55,210 nt of DNA from contig JBARRO010000137.1 in NCBI GenBank assembly GCA_049644265.1, forward strand, positions 1 to 55,210. The letters are read 5' to 3'. This stretch comes from JBARRO01 sp049644265 (lineage in GTDB: Bacteria; Bacteroidota; Ignavibacteria; UBA10030). The stretch's first letter is position 1; every line of letters begins with the position of its first letter. The position numbers and the translations under genes are program-made. Of this stretch, positions 16,239-23,394 are shown piece by piece. The notes beneath the pieces are model-generated. The model searched no databases, was not told the origin of the DNA, and saw only the letters and a list, made by a program, of their open reading frames with translations.

Positions 16239-16311
16239 TGGAGCTGAGGAGGATCGAACTCCCGACCTCTTCGTTGCGAACGAAGCGCTCTCCCAGCTGA
16301 GCTACAGCCCC
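16239..16311 (-). tRNA. tRNA-Ala (anticodon CGC)
   Basis: The 73-nt sequence folds as a standard cloverleaf. The acceptor stem is GGGGCTG/CAGCTCC with the G3:U70 pair that marks alanine tRNAs, and the discriminator is A73. The D-arm is GCTC-AGCTGGGA-GAGC. The anticodon stem CTTCG/CGAAG carries loop TTCGCAA, giving anticodon CGC for GCG codons. The T-arm is GGGAG-TTCGATC-CTCCT with one non-Watson-Crick pair. The CCA end is not encoded. Two degenerate copies of its 3' end follow downstream. Confidence 0.96.
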
Positions 16312-16347
16312 AGAAGCCCTGGTGTCACAACTGAATCCACTGCGAAC

Positions 16348-16530
16348 CCTTCGCGACCTTTGTTCCCTTTTTGGTTCCCAATCTCAAAACTTCGTGGCCT
16401 GGGTGTCCTTCGTGGTCCCAACCTCAAAGACTTCGTGGCCTTCGTGGCCTTCGTGCCCTTCGTGGTTCCTAACCTCAAAAACTTCGTGGCCTTTGTATCC
16501 TTCGTGGTTGCCAATCTCAAAACTTCGTGG
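16348..16530. repeat. Nonad array CTTCGTGGN with a higher-order 14-16 bp spacer
   Basis: Between the tRNA and mazG, 9-bp units such as CCTTCGTGG repeat. Blocks of these are separated by variants of CCCAAYCTCAAAA, which recurs four times. The period is a multiple of three, so one minus-strand frame reads a threonine/lysine repeat (TTKDTKATK type); I do not regard this as a real protein. No other feature is seen in the 16312-16633 gap. Confidence 0.85.
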
Positions 16531-16633
16531 ATTCGCTTTCAATTCTCTTAAATCTAACGATTAACTCCTTAAAAAACAACGTTTGATTCTTCATGGACTT
16601 TTCGGTAAAGTTTCCAACATTTGTGGAGGAACC

Positions 16634-17410
16634 TTGAAAAAGAAGCGCACACAGGAACTTTTTGATGAATATTTCTCAATCGTGCGGAGGCTCCGAAAGG
16701 AATGTCCCTGGGATCGGGAGCAAACTCACCGCTCGATCCGCCACAGCCTCATTGAAGAGGCCTATGAGGTTGTCGAGTCCATCGACGAAAACGATTTGGA
16801 AGCCCTCAAGGGCGAACTGGGCGACCTGCTGCTTCACGTGACCCTCCATGCGCTCATGGCAGAGGAAGAAAAGGCCTTTACCCTGGACGACGTGCTGCAA
16901 ACCTCAAAAGAGAAGCTCATCCGGCGCCACCCCCATGTTTTTGGGAACACCAAGGTGCGGGATGCGGCCGAGGTCAAGATGAACTGGGAGCGGATCAAAC
17001 TCACCGAAGGACGTACCTCCGTGCTTGATGGAGTCCCCGGAGAAATGCCGGCTCTTCTCCGTGCTTCGCGCCTGCAGGAAAAGGTGTCCAAAGTGGGGTT
17101 TGATTGGAAGAAGAAAAAGGACGTTTGGAAGAAAGTGGATGAAGAGCTGAAGGAACTCCACGCCGCAGAGCGGTCAAAGCGACGGCACAACATCGAGGCG
17201 GAATTCGGCGACCTTCTGTTTGCGCTTGTCAATTATGCCCGATTTCTCAAAGTCAACCCGGAAATATCCCTCCGCCATGCTGTGAAGAAGTTCTCCAGAA
17301 GATTCCGCTTCGTTGAGCAGGAGCTGGAGAAACGGGGGAAGAAGCCCGGCCAATCCTCGCTTGAAGAAATGGACGAGCTCTGGAACAAAGGCAAGCGAAC
17401 CCTCCGCTAG
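16634..17410 (+). CDS. mazG: Nucleoside triphosphate pyrophosphohydrolase MazG
   Basis: The 258-residue all-alpha NTP pyrophosphohydrolase hydrolyses (d)NTPs to monophosphates, a housekeeping function against aberrant nucleotides. Two MazG domains are present: the N-terminal RKECPWDREQTHRSIRHSLIEEAYEVVE with EELGDLLLHV-type metal site (ELGDLLLHVTLH), and the C-terminal EAEFGDLLFALVNYARFL. Both ExxD-type Mg sites are retained. TTG 16634 is chosen because GGAGG lies just ahead and family homology starts there; an ATG at 16583 would add 17 unrelated residues. The stop codon overlaps that of convergent phoH by 4 nt. Confidence 0.93.
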   Translation: MKKKRTQELFDEYFSIVRRLRKECPWDREQTHRSIRHSLIEEAYEVVESIDENDLEALKGELGDLLLHVTLHALMAEEEKAFTLDDVLQTSKEKLIRRHPHVFGNTKVRDAAEVKMNWERIKLTEGRTSVLDGVPGEMPALLRASRLQEKVSKVGFDWKKKKDVWKKVDEELKELHAAERSKRRHNIEAEFGDLLFALVNYARFLKVNPEISLRHAVKKFSRRFRFVEQELEKRGKKPGQSSLEEMDELWNKGKRTLR

Positions 17411-18417
17411 GCCGGCGGAATCCGACCCTCTCCGGACTTGACGTCTGAATTCCCGTTCATGTGGTACCGGTCGTATGCGTCGATGATGTCCTTCACAAGC
17501 TTGTGGCGCACGACATCGCTCCGGTCAAAGTACACGAACGACACCCCCTGGATATCCTTGAGCACCTCGCGGATTTGCACCAGACCGGAGGTCGTTTTCG
17601 ACGGCAGGTCAATCTGCGTAATATCCCCCGTGATGATGGCACGCGAATGGGCTCCGAGCCTCGTCAGAAACATCTTCATTTGGATTGCTGAGGCATTCTG
17701 CGCTTCGTCGAGAATGACAAAGGAATTGTGGAGCGTCCTCCCTCGCATGTAGGCAAGCGGCACAATCTCCACGATGCGTTTCTCGATATAACTTCTGAGC
17801 TTCTCCGCCGACAGCATGTCATCCAATGCGTCGTACAACGGCCGGAGATAGGGGTCGATCTTCTCCCGAAAATCTCCCGGCAGGAATCCCAGACTTTCTC
17901 CCGCCTCGACCGCCGGCCGGGCGAGCACAATCCTGGTGACATCCCTGTTCTTGAGTGCGGTAACCGCCATCGCCACCGCGAGGTAGGTTTTTCCCGTCCC
18001 CGCCGGACCGATGGCAAACACGATATCGTTTTTACGAATTTGCTGGACATAGAGCTTCTGTCCTGGTGTTCGCGCCTTGATGATGCCGACTTTCGTGTAG
18101 AGGATTGCACCGTCCGACTCATCGGCGGACGTTTCGGGAGGGAGCTCGGGAGAGGACCCGTTGACGGAAACCAGGTCGATGACCGTGTCGACGTCACTGG
18201 GGCTGAGGTTGCCGTTCTTATTGAGGATGTAGATCAGTTCTTTGAATATCTTCTCGACTTTTGAAACATCGGTCTGGGGTCCGCGGAGCGTCAGCTGGTC
18301 GCCGCGAACAGCGATCGTCGCATCAAAGCGATCCTCGATCATTTGGAGATTAGCATCGTTGAAGCCAAGCAACTGCACAGTATCAACTCCGGCAAGCGGG
18401 AGCTTCTTTTCGGTCAA
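17407..18417 (-). CDS. phoH: PhoH-like ATPase/ribonuclease family protein
   Basis: This 336-residue protein has an N-terminal KH-like region (residues about 10-80) followed by the PhoH P-loop domain. Walker A is GPAGTGKTYLAVAMA (near residue 140). Downstream blocks LARPAVEAGESLGFLPGD, MRGRTLHNSFVILDEAQNA (Walker B) and ITGDITQIDLP are diagnostic. The family is linked to ribosome or RNA metabolism; the ATPase role is poorly defined. The start is TTG 18417, with AAAGGAGG upstream. A hairpin at 18457-18492 probably ends the upstream LysM transcript. The 3' end overlaps convergent mazG. Confidence 0.94.
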   Translation of the reverse strand: MTEKKLPLAGVDTVQLLGFNDANLQMIEDRFDATIAVRGDQLTLRGPQTDVSKVEKIFKELIYILNKNGNLSPSDVDTVIDLVSVNGSSPELPPETSADESDGAILYTKVGIIKARTPGQKLYVQQIRKNDIVFAIGPAGTGKTYLAVAMAVTALKNRDVTRIVLARPAVEAGESLGFLPGDFREKIDPYLRPLYDALDDMLSAEKLRSYIEKRIVEIVPLAYMRGRTLHNSFVILDEAQNASAIQMKMFLTRLGAHSRAIITGDITQIDLPSKTTSGLVQIREVLKDIQGVSFVYFDRSDVVRHKLVKDIIDAYDRYHMNGNSDVKSGEGRIPPA

Positions 18418-18456
18418 GTTTGGCGGTCCTCCTTTCGGGTCGGATGCTGAAATAGA

Positions 18457-18492
18457 AACGCCCTCAGCCCGCAGTCATGCGGAGAGGGCGTT
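18457..18492 (-). terminator. Rho-independent terminator-like hairpin after the LysM gene
   Basis: On the minus strand AACGCCCTC pairs with GAGGGCGTT, and the stem is followed by TCTATTTC. The stem is strong and the U tract imperfect. It lies between the LysM gene and phoH. Confidence 0.65.
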
Positions 18493-18544
18493 GATGTGAA
18501 GAAAACCTGTTCAAGCAAAGCGTTCGTGAACTCTTCCTCGCTCG

Positions 18545-19282
18545 TTACTTCTGCTTCTTTGACCAGTAGGATCGCAGCGCAGACTTTTCTCCCGACGTCA
18601 ACTCGGCTTTCGGAGGAATCTTCAGCCGCTGGCCCGGTTGGATCACGTCAGGATCCTTGATCTGGTCGCGGTTCCCCTGCCAAATTTTCGGCCAGAGGAA
18701 GGCATTGTCATACACTTTGGGCTTTTTGGCAATATTCCACAGACAGTCGCGGTCCCTTGCCCATGTTCCGACCGTGTAGGTCTGCATCGCCTCGCCTGAT
18801 TCCATGACCTGCTGCAACGTCTTGCGAAGGGCATCCACTCGACCCTGTTCGTCCGCAATCCTCGTGGCATACTTTGGAAGCACCGCGAGCGCATTCTTTT
18901 TTGCGGAGTCGAGCCAGCTCTGTACGCTGTCGACTTCGGCTCTCCGCGCCCAGAGATCCTGATTGGACAAGCGTGAAAGTTCATTGAGACGGGCGTCGAT
19001 CTTGTCCAGCTGTGCGACAAACGGAGCCTCGGTGGAGCCTGCAAGCGCTGTCATCTCGTCCTGGCATTTCTTAAGCGCCGCCGACTTGTCGGCATCCTGT
19101 TTTTGCAGATTCGCCACTTCAGTCTGAAGCGCCGTCAGCTTGTTCTTGAGATCATTCCGCCGGGTGGTAAGGTCTGTTACTTGTTTCTGCCAGTCCTCTT
19201 TCGAGAGCTCCTGCGTATAGGCAAATGAGACGCATGCGCAGGCGAGGATGAAGATTCTACCGAAACGACTAAAAGCTTTCAT
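18545..19282 (-). CDS. Exported coiled-coil protein with C-terminal LysM domain
   Basis: The 245-residue protein has a signal peptide (RIFILACACVSFAYT). A long helical coiled-coil region (residues about 25-150) follows, with repeated Leu/Gln/Lys heptads such as DLTTRRNDLKNKLTALQTEV. A C-terminal LysM-type domain begins YTVGTWARDRDCLWNIAKKP and ends VIQPGQRLKIPP. LysM domains bind peptidoglycan, so this is likely a periplasmic cell-wall-linked protein. ATG 19282 is preferred over an open extension upstream because AGGAGA lies 9 nt before it and the signal peptide starts there. It follows a small coiled-coil lipoprotein, and the two probably form an operon. Confidence 0.85.
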   Translation of the reverse strand: MKAFSRFGRIFILACACVSFAYTQELSKEDWQKQVTDLTTRRNDLKNKLTALQTEVANLQKQDADKSAALKKCQDEMTALAGSTEAPFVAQLDKIDARLNELSRLSNQDLWARRAEVDSVQSWLDSAKKNALAVLPKYATRIADEQGRVDALRKTLQQVMESGEAMQTYTVGTWARDRDCLWNIAKKPKVYDNAFLWPKIWQGNRDQIKDPDVIQPGQRLKIPPKAELTSGEKSALRSYWSKKQK

Positions 19283-19307
19283 GTGGGTCATTCTCCTTGT
19301 CTGCGTA

Positions 19308-19568
19308 TCACATTCCTTTGAGACGTTGTTGTACCGCTTCTTTGTCCTTCGCGCATTGTGCCAACTGCGCGTCCTTTTCTGCAATGGCCTTGGTGAGCGC
19401 CGCTTTTTCAGACTCACGCGCAGAAATTTCCTTTTCAAGGGAGGAAACTTCAGCCTTCAGGTCATTCAGTTGCTTGAGCTCATCCTCGGATGGCTTGCTG
19501 CTGCATCCCGCCATCACACCGGCTATCATCAGAGCGCATCCCAAAATGAACACGCGAGACTTCTTCAT
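19308..19568 (-). CDS. Small coiled-coil lipoprotein
   Basis: This 86-residue protein begins with a type II signal peptide whose lipobox is VMAGC, giving a lipidated cysteine near residue 22. The rest is almost entirely helical coiled coil (ELKQLNDLKAEVSSLEKEIS, then further Glu/Lys/Ala heptads). The shape is similar to Lpp-type lipoproteins, but no sequence relation is claimed. It has a strong promoter (19624-19652) and a TAAGGAGA ribosome site, suggesting high expression. It is followed after 25 bp by the LysM coiled-coil protein; a joint role in tethering outer membrane and cell wall is inferred. Confidence 0.8.
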   Translation of the reverse strand: MKKSRVFILGCALMIAGVMAGCSSKPSEDELKQLNDLKAEVSSLEKEISARESEKAALTKAIAEKDAQLAQCAKDKEAVQQRLKGM

Positions 19569-19623
19569 GAGTTCATCTCCTTACGATTAATACCAGTAGT
19601 CCTGTCTTCGGTGCTGCTTTTTC

Positions 19624-19652
19624 AGTATACATATTTGAGCCAAAAAAGTCAA
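19624..19652 (-). promoter_or_regulatory. Sigma-70-like promoter for the lipoprotein-LysM operon
   Basis: On the minus strand TTGACT is followed by exactly 17 bp and TATACT, one base from consensus in each box. It is the best promoter match in the window. Confidence 0.85.
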
Positions 19653-19707
19653 GGAAAAATCCACGATTCCAATGAAATCGACTCAATTGTTCACACCCCA
19701 TTCGCTG

Positions 19708-20403
19708 TCAGAGCAAACGGCTCTCTGCAAAGCTCGTGCTGCTTGTCCCAGCAATGATAATGTGGTCGTGCACCGGAATGCCCAGAATTCTCCCCGCCTC
19801 GACAAGCTGCTTGGTGATGGCGAGGTCCTCCTGACTGGGCTGCGGGTTGCCGCTCGGATGGTTGTGAATAAAAATTACACTTGCGGCTTTGGCCTGGATG
19901 GCCGGATGAAAGCATTCCCGTGGATGAACAAGAGAGGAGTTGAGAATTCCTGACGTGATCCTGCACTCGCCGATAAGCCGGTTCGAGGAACTAAGGAGCA
20001 ATGACCAGAACTCTTCGTGTTTCAAGTCGCGCAATCGGGGTCCGTAGCGATCGACGACATCTTCAGGGCCCCTCATGATGGGCTTCTCTTTTCCATCGCT
20101 CGCCGGCAAACGCCTCATCAACTCGAACGCAGCGACGATCGCAGCCGCACGAGCACTGCCGATCCCAAACAAACGAAGGTCGTCAGGGCTCATGGAGGCG
20201 ACGTCGCGAAGCGTGCGCTCCCCTGCCAGAAGTTTCTTTGCAAGGTCCAGAGCGGTCGAGCCTTGAACGCCAGTACGAATCAGAATGGCGAGCAACTCCG
20301 CTTCGGTGAGTGAGGGTGCGCCGCGTTGGATCAGCTTCTCGCGTGGACGCTCTCCCTTAGGCCATTCTTTGATCGTCGTGTGAAATGATTCACGACTCCC
20401 CAT
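19708..20403 (-). CDS. radC: RadC/JAB-domain protein (UPF0758)
   Basis: This 231-residue protein has an N-terminal helix-hairpin-helix-like region (PREKLIQRGAPSLTEAELLA and a GSAR-containing segment). A C-terminal JAB/MPN metalloprotease-like domain follows. The JAMM motif is intact: HNHPSGNPQPSQED with the two His and the Asp, and an upstream acidic residue. Despite the name, a DNA-repair role is not established for the family. ATG 20403 is preferred because a GGGGAGGGGG stretch precedes it; ATG 20424 is possible. It starts just after the LpoA-like gene and is probably co-transcribed. Confidence 0.93.
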   Translation of the reverse strand: MGSRESFHTTIKEWPKGERPREKLIQRGAPSLTEAELLAILIRTGVQGSTALDLAKKLLAGERTLRDVASMSPDDLRLFGIGSARAAAIVAAFELMRRLPASDGKEKPIMRGPEDVVDRYGPRLRDLKHEEFWSLLLSSSNRLIGECRITSGILNSSLVHPRECFHPAIQAKAASVIFIHNHPSGNPQPSQEDLAITKQLVEAGRILGIPVHDHIIIAGTSSTSFAESRLL

Positions 20404-20427
20404 GTGTGTTTTCCCCCTCCCCATATC

Positions 20428-22452
20428 TCACGGCCCCGGTGCCGGTGGAATCGTCGGACGGTGAGAAAGGTCCACGTCGCCGATTTTCCTGATGGAGCGG
20501 TTTTTGTATTGAAGAATGATAAGATAGGAGTTCACTCTCGAATCCGTGAACGAGATTTTCGAGTGCAGGCCGGCAAAATCCTGCACTTTCGGAATCGCGG
20601 CGGCAATTTCGTTCCGGTGCACGGCACCCTTCCCCACGGTCTGGAGCAGCAATTTCATCACATCATACCCGAAGAGGGTATTGACATCCGGTTTCCTGCC
20701 CTTGTTCGTTTTCTGGAACTTTAGCACGAATAGTTTGTACGCCTTGTCTGCAGGCTCGACCCACGAATCCGTCGAAAACATGATTCCGTCCACATACTGG
20801 CGGTTCTGGTCCAATTCCGCAAGGTCGTTCCAATCCCCCGTCCCAAGAATCTGGGACTGGATATTATAGAACTTCAACTGTGAACTGACCACGGGAATTT
20901 CGTCCGAGCTTGCTAATGGCACAAATAAGGCGTCAATGTTATCTACCGGAAGCCCCAGGCTGTCGTATTTCATTTTGATAATGCGCGTGGGGATATTCAG
21001 CGAGTCGACCGCTTTCTTCCAGTCCGCTCCGAGAAGAGAATCCACCCGCACCAACGCGCCGCGTTCGACCAGCGAATCGAGCGACCGCTCGTTCACACCC
21101 CAAAGAACCATTTTCTGTACATCGTCGTGTCTGAAGTTCCCGGTGAAATCGACATAGGGAAATTCCTTTTTCCCCAGGGCCTTCAGACGCAAGGCGGCGA
21201 TCTGCGTGCGGATGTCCGTCGAGCCCGCCTGATACCATTCTGCGTCGATGACGTCGGCGCCCAGCTTCTTTGCTTCGTCGAGAAACGAATCGGCCATGAG
21301 TTTCCCGACGGCATCCAGCGGGGCAAGGGTGGCAACAGTACGCGCCTTGAGAGTCATAACCGCATAGTATGCCATCGACCGTCCGCGCACGTCGTAGTCC
21401 GGGTTTGCCTGAAACACATAGGGCCCGATTCCCGCAATGCCGTTTGAAGTTCCGGTCGGAGTGATCTGAGGCACTCCCCGCGCATTTGCAATTCCTGCGC
21501 TGGCAAACACTTCATTGCTGGAGATGGGGCCGACAATCGCCACGGTGCGCTCGTCGTTGCAGAGTTCCGTCACCTGACGTGCCGCAATCGACGGATCCCG
21601 CTCCGTGTCACGGATGTCGATATTCACCTTGATCACCGCATCCTGATTGTATTCGTCGAGCGCTTCCTGAATTCCCTCCAGGAATTGTATCCCCACCTCC
21701 CGTGCAGACGCGTTCTCCGCTTTCAGGAGTAGTGGAAGCACAACACCGATCTTGATCACTCCCCCCTTCTCAATCCGGTCGAGCAGCGAGAGCGCGTCGC
21801 CGACGTACTTGATTTGCGGCGCCAGGTTCACAATCCCCCGGAGCACATCCATCGCCGCTTTCGTGTCTCCGGTCTTGTAGATCTTCTCGGCAATGCGGAG
21901 ATTGATGAGTGCCTTCAATTCGTCGACCGTGGCGTCCTGGAGCAACAGCTGCAACTCCGCGATGGAAAGGTTCGTCGATGTGAGCGTCTCAAGCATCCGG
22001 TCGGAACGGGAAATAATCTGAGGGTCCCTGCTTCCCTGCCGCGCGGTCTGGAATTCGGTTGCGGCATCTTCGTATCGCCCCATCCGGTAGTAGTTCAGGC
22101 CGAGTGTGTAGTGCGCGTCGTCGGCATAGCGGGACTCCGCATACAGATCAAGGAGGTCTTTCAGGAGCTTGATCGATTCGCGATAGTTCCCGCTGCGGTA
22201 GTATGCCTTTCCCCCCATGATGTACGCACCGGTCGAACGGTGACTATGGGAAAAGTCTTTCGCTGTTCTCACGAACATCGTCGCAGCGCTGTCATACTTT
22301 CCGGCTCTGAACAAACTCATCGCGGCGACGAACATACGCTCCACGTCCGGCCGGAACAGAATGCTGTCCTGCGCCGCTGAAGATGCGATCGCTGTCGACA
22401 GGGCGGAAAGGAGGAGGAGACTACAGAGGATGAACAACAAGAGGTACTTCAT
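20428..22452 (-). CDS. TPR plus periplasmic binding-fold protein, LpoA-like architecture
   Basis: The 674-residue exported protein has a signal peptide (residues 1-23). TPR-like helical repeats of the BamD/YbgF type span residues about 30-235 (for example YYRSGNYRESIKLLKDLLDL and YYRMGRYEDAATEFQTA). A type I periplasmic binding-protein domain (Peripla_BP_6) runs from KIGVVLPLLL near residue 237 to the end, with TVAIVGPISSNEVFASAGIA and QITPTGTSNGIAG. This order of domains matches LpoA, the outer-membrane activator of penicillin-binding proteins, but no lipobox is evident. No permease for amino-acid uptake is adjacent, which argues against simple transport. Function as a cell-wall synthase activator is an inference from architecture. 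Confidence 0.8.
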   Translation of the reverse strand: MKYLLLFILCSLLLLSALSTAIASSAAQDSILFRPDVERMFVAAMSLFRAGKYDSAATMFVRTAKDFSHSHRSTGAYIMGGKAYYRSGNYRESIKLLKDLLDLYAESRYADDAHYTLGLNYYRMGRYEDAATEFQTARQGSRDPQIISRSDRMLETLTSTNLSIAELQLLLQDATVDELKALINLRIAEKIYKTGDTKAAMDVLRGIVNLAPQIKYVGDALSLLDRIEKGGVIKIGVVLPLLLKAENASAREVGIQFLEGIQEALDEYNQDAVIKVNIDIRDTERDPSIAARQVTELCNDERTVAIVGPISSNEVFASAGIANARGVPQITPTGTSNGIAGIGPYVFQANPDYDVRGRSMAYYAVMTLKARTVATLAPLDAVGKLMADSFLDEAKKLGADVIDAEWYQAGSTDIRTQIAALRLKALGKKEFPYVDFTGNFRHDDVQKMVLWGVNERSLDSLVERGALVRVDSLLGADWKKAVDSLNIPTRIIKMKYDSLGLPVDNIDALFVPLASSDEIPVVSSQLKFYNIQSQILGTGDWNDLAELDQNRQYVDGIMFSTDSWVEPADKAYKLFVLKFQKTNKGRKPDVNTLFGYDVMKLLLQTVGKGAVHRNEIAAAIPKVQDFAGLHSKISFTDSRVNSYLIILQYKNRSIRKIGDVDLSHRPTIPPAPGP

Positions 22453-22455
22453 TCG

Positions 22456-23358
22456 TCACCGAAGCTTGAGTGCATGCAAGAGCTCACGTTCCCCCTGCTT
22501 GGCGCGCTCATGACCGGGGTCGCGCAGAAGCGCCCGTTTGAAATATGAACCGGCTTGCTCGAACTCCTGCCGTTTCAGGAACAGAAATCCGAATCCCACC
22601 ATCGCATCCGTGAGATCCGGGTTGAGCTCCAGGGCCTTTCGGAGGTATTGTTCCGATTCATCGTATCGTTCAAGATTCAACAACACATCCCCGCACATCT
22701 GCCATGCCCGGGGCTCTTTGGGATTCATATCGATCGCCTGCGTGAATTCCTCCAGCGCGCGGTGCCAACGTTGCAGGCGCACCGAAGCAACTCCGAGCAG
22801 GTAATGGCCAATCCAGCTGTAGGGTTCAACGGTGATCGCTTCCTGCAGGGAATTCAGCGCCTCCGTCACGGCCCCGCGCTTCAGCTGCAACTCCGCCAGC
22901 GACTCGTTGATCTTGGGAAACCGCGGGTCGAGAGCCTTGGTCCTGAGAAAATAGTGCTCCGCCAGCCGCCAGTTTTCCTTGCGGTAGTAGAGCAGGGCGA
23001 GATTGTACTGCAGCTGCACGTTTAGCTTCTGCGGGAGCGACCGTTCAACGGCGGCGACTTTTCGAAACGAAGCAAGCGCACGATAGGAGTCGCCCATCTT
23101 CAGATAGAGCTTGCCGACCAGAAACGTAAATTCTGCGGAATCACGAACGGTGTCGGCAGCGCGAGTAAGCACCTTCTCCGCGGCCTCGTACTGCCCCTGG
23201 TCGATGAAGAGGTTCGCAAGCTCCAGCCAGGCATCCTCGACGTGCGGCGCAACCTCAAGAAGCGCATAGTACATCTGCGTCGCATGAAGGTTCTTACCGT
23301 CATCGACAAACGCCCGTGCACGTTCAAGCATGGAGTATATGGTCGGTTCGTCAACCAT
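22456..23358 (-). CDS. TPR-repeat protein
   Basis: This 300-residue protein is composed almost entirely of tetratricopeptide repeats, seven or eight units of 34 residues, for example AWLELANLFIDQGQYEAAEK and PRAWQMCGDVLLNLERYDES. No signal peptide or catalytic domain is visible, so it is presumably a cytoplasmic scaffold for protein-protein contacts. Its stop lies 3 bp before the start of the LpoA-like gene, implying co-translation. Partners are unknown. Confidence 0.85.
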   Translation of the reverse strand: MVDEPTIYSMLERARAFVDDGKNLHATQMYYALLEVAPHVEDAWLELANLFIDQGQYEAAEKVLTRAADTVRDSAEFTFLVGKLYLKMGDSYRALASFRKVAAVERSLPQKLNVQLQYNLALLYYRKENWRLAEHYFLRTKALDPRFPKINESLAELQLKRGAVTEALNSLQEAITVEPYSWIGHYLLGVASVRLQRWHRALEEFTQAIDMNPKEPRAWQMCGDVLLNLERYDESEQYLRKALELNPDLTDAMVGFGFLFLKRQEFEQAGSYFKRALLRDPGHERAKQGERELLHALKLR

Positions 23359-23394
23359 CGAGGAGAAAATAGCACATCACCCGCTTATTTGCAA

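Noticed and set aside
16302..16520. Thr/Lys-rich 72-codon frame on the minus strand
   Set aside because: It is generated by the 9-bp repeat period and has no ribosome site or domain.
20428..22452. Branched-chain amino-acid ABC uptake receptor
   Set aside because: The binding domain alone would fit, but the N-terminal TPR region and lack of adjacent permease genes favour an LpoA-like role.
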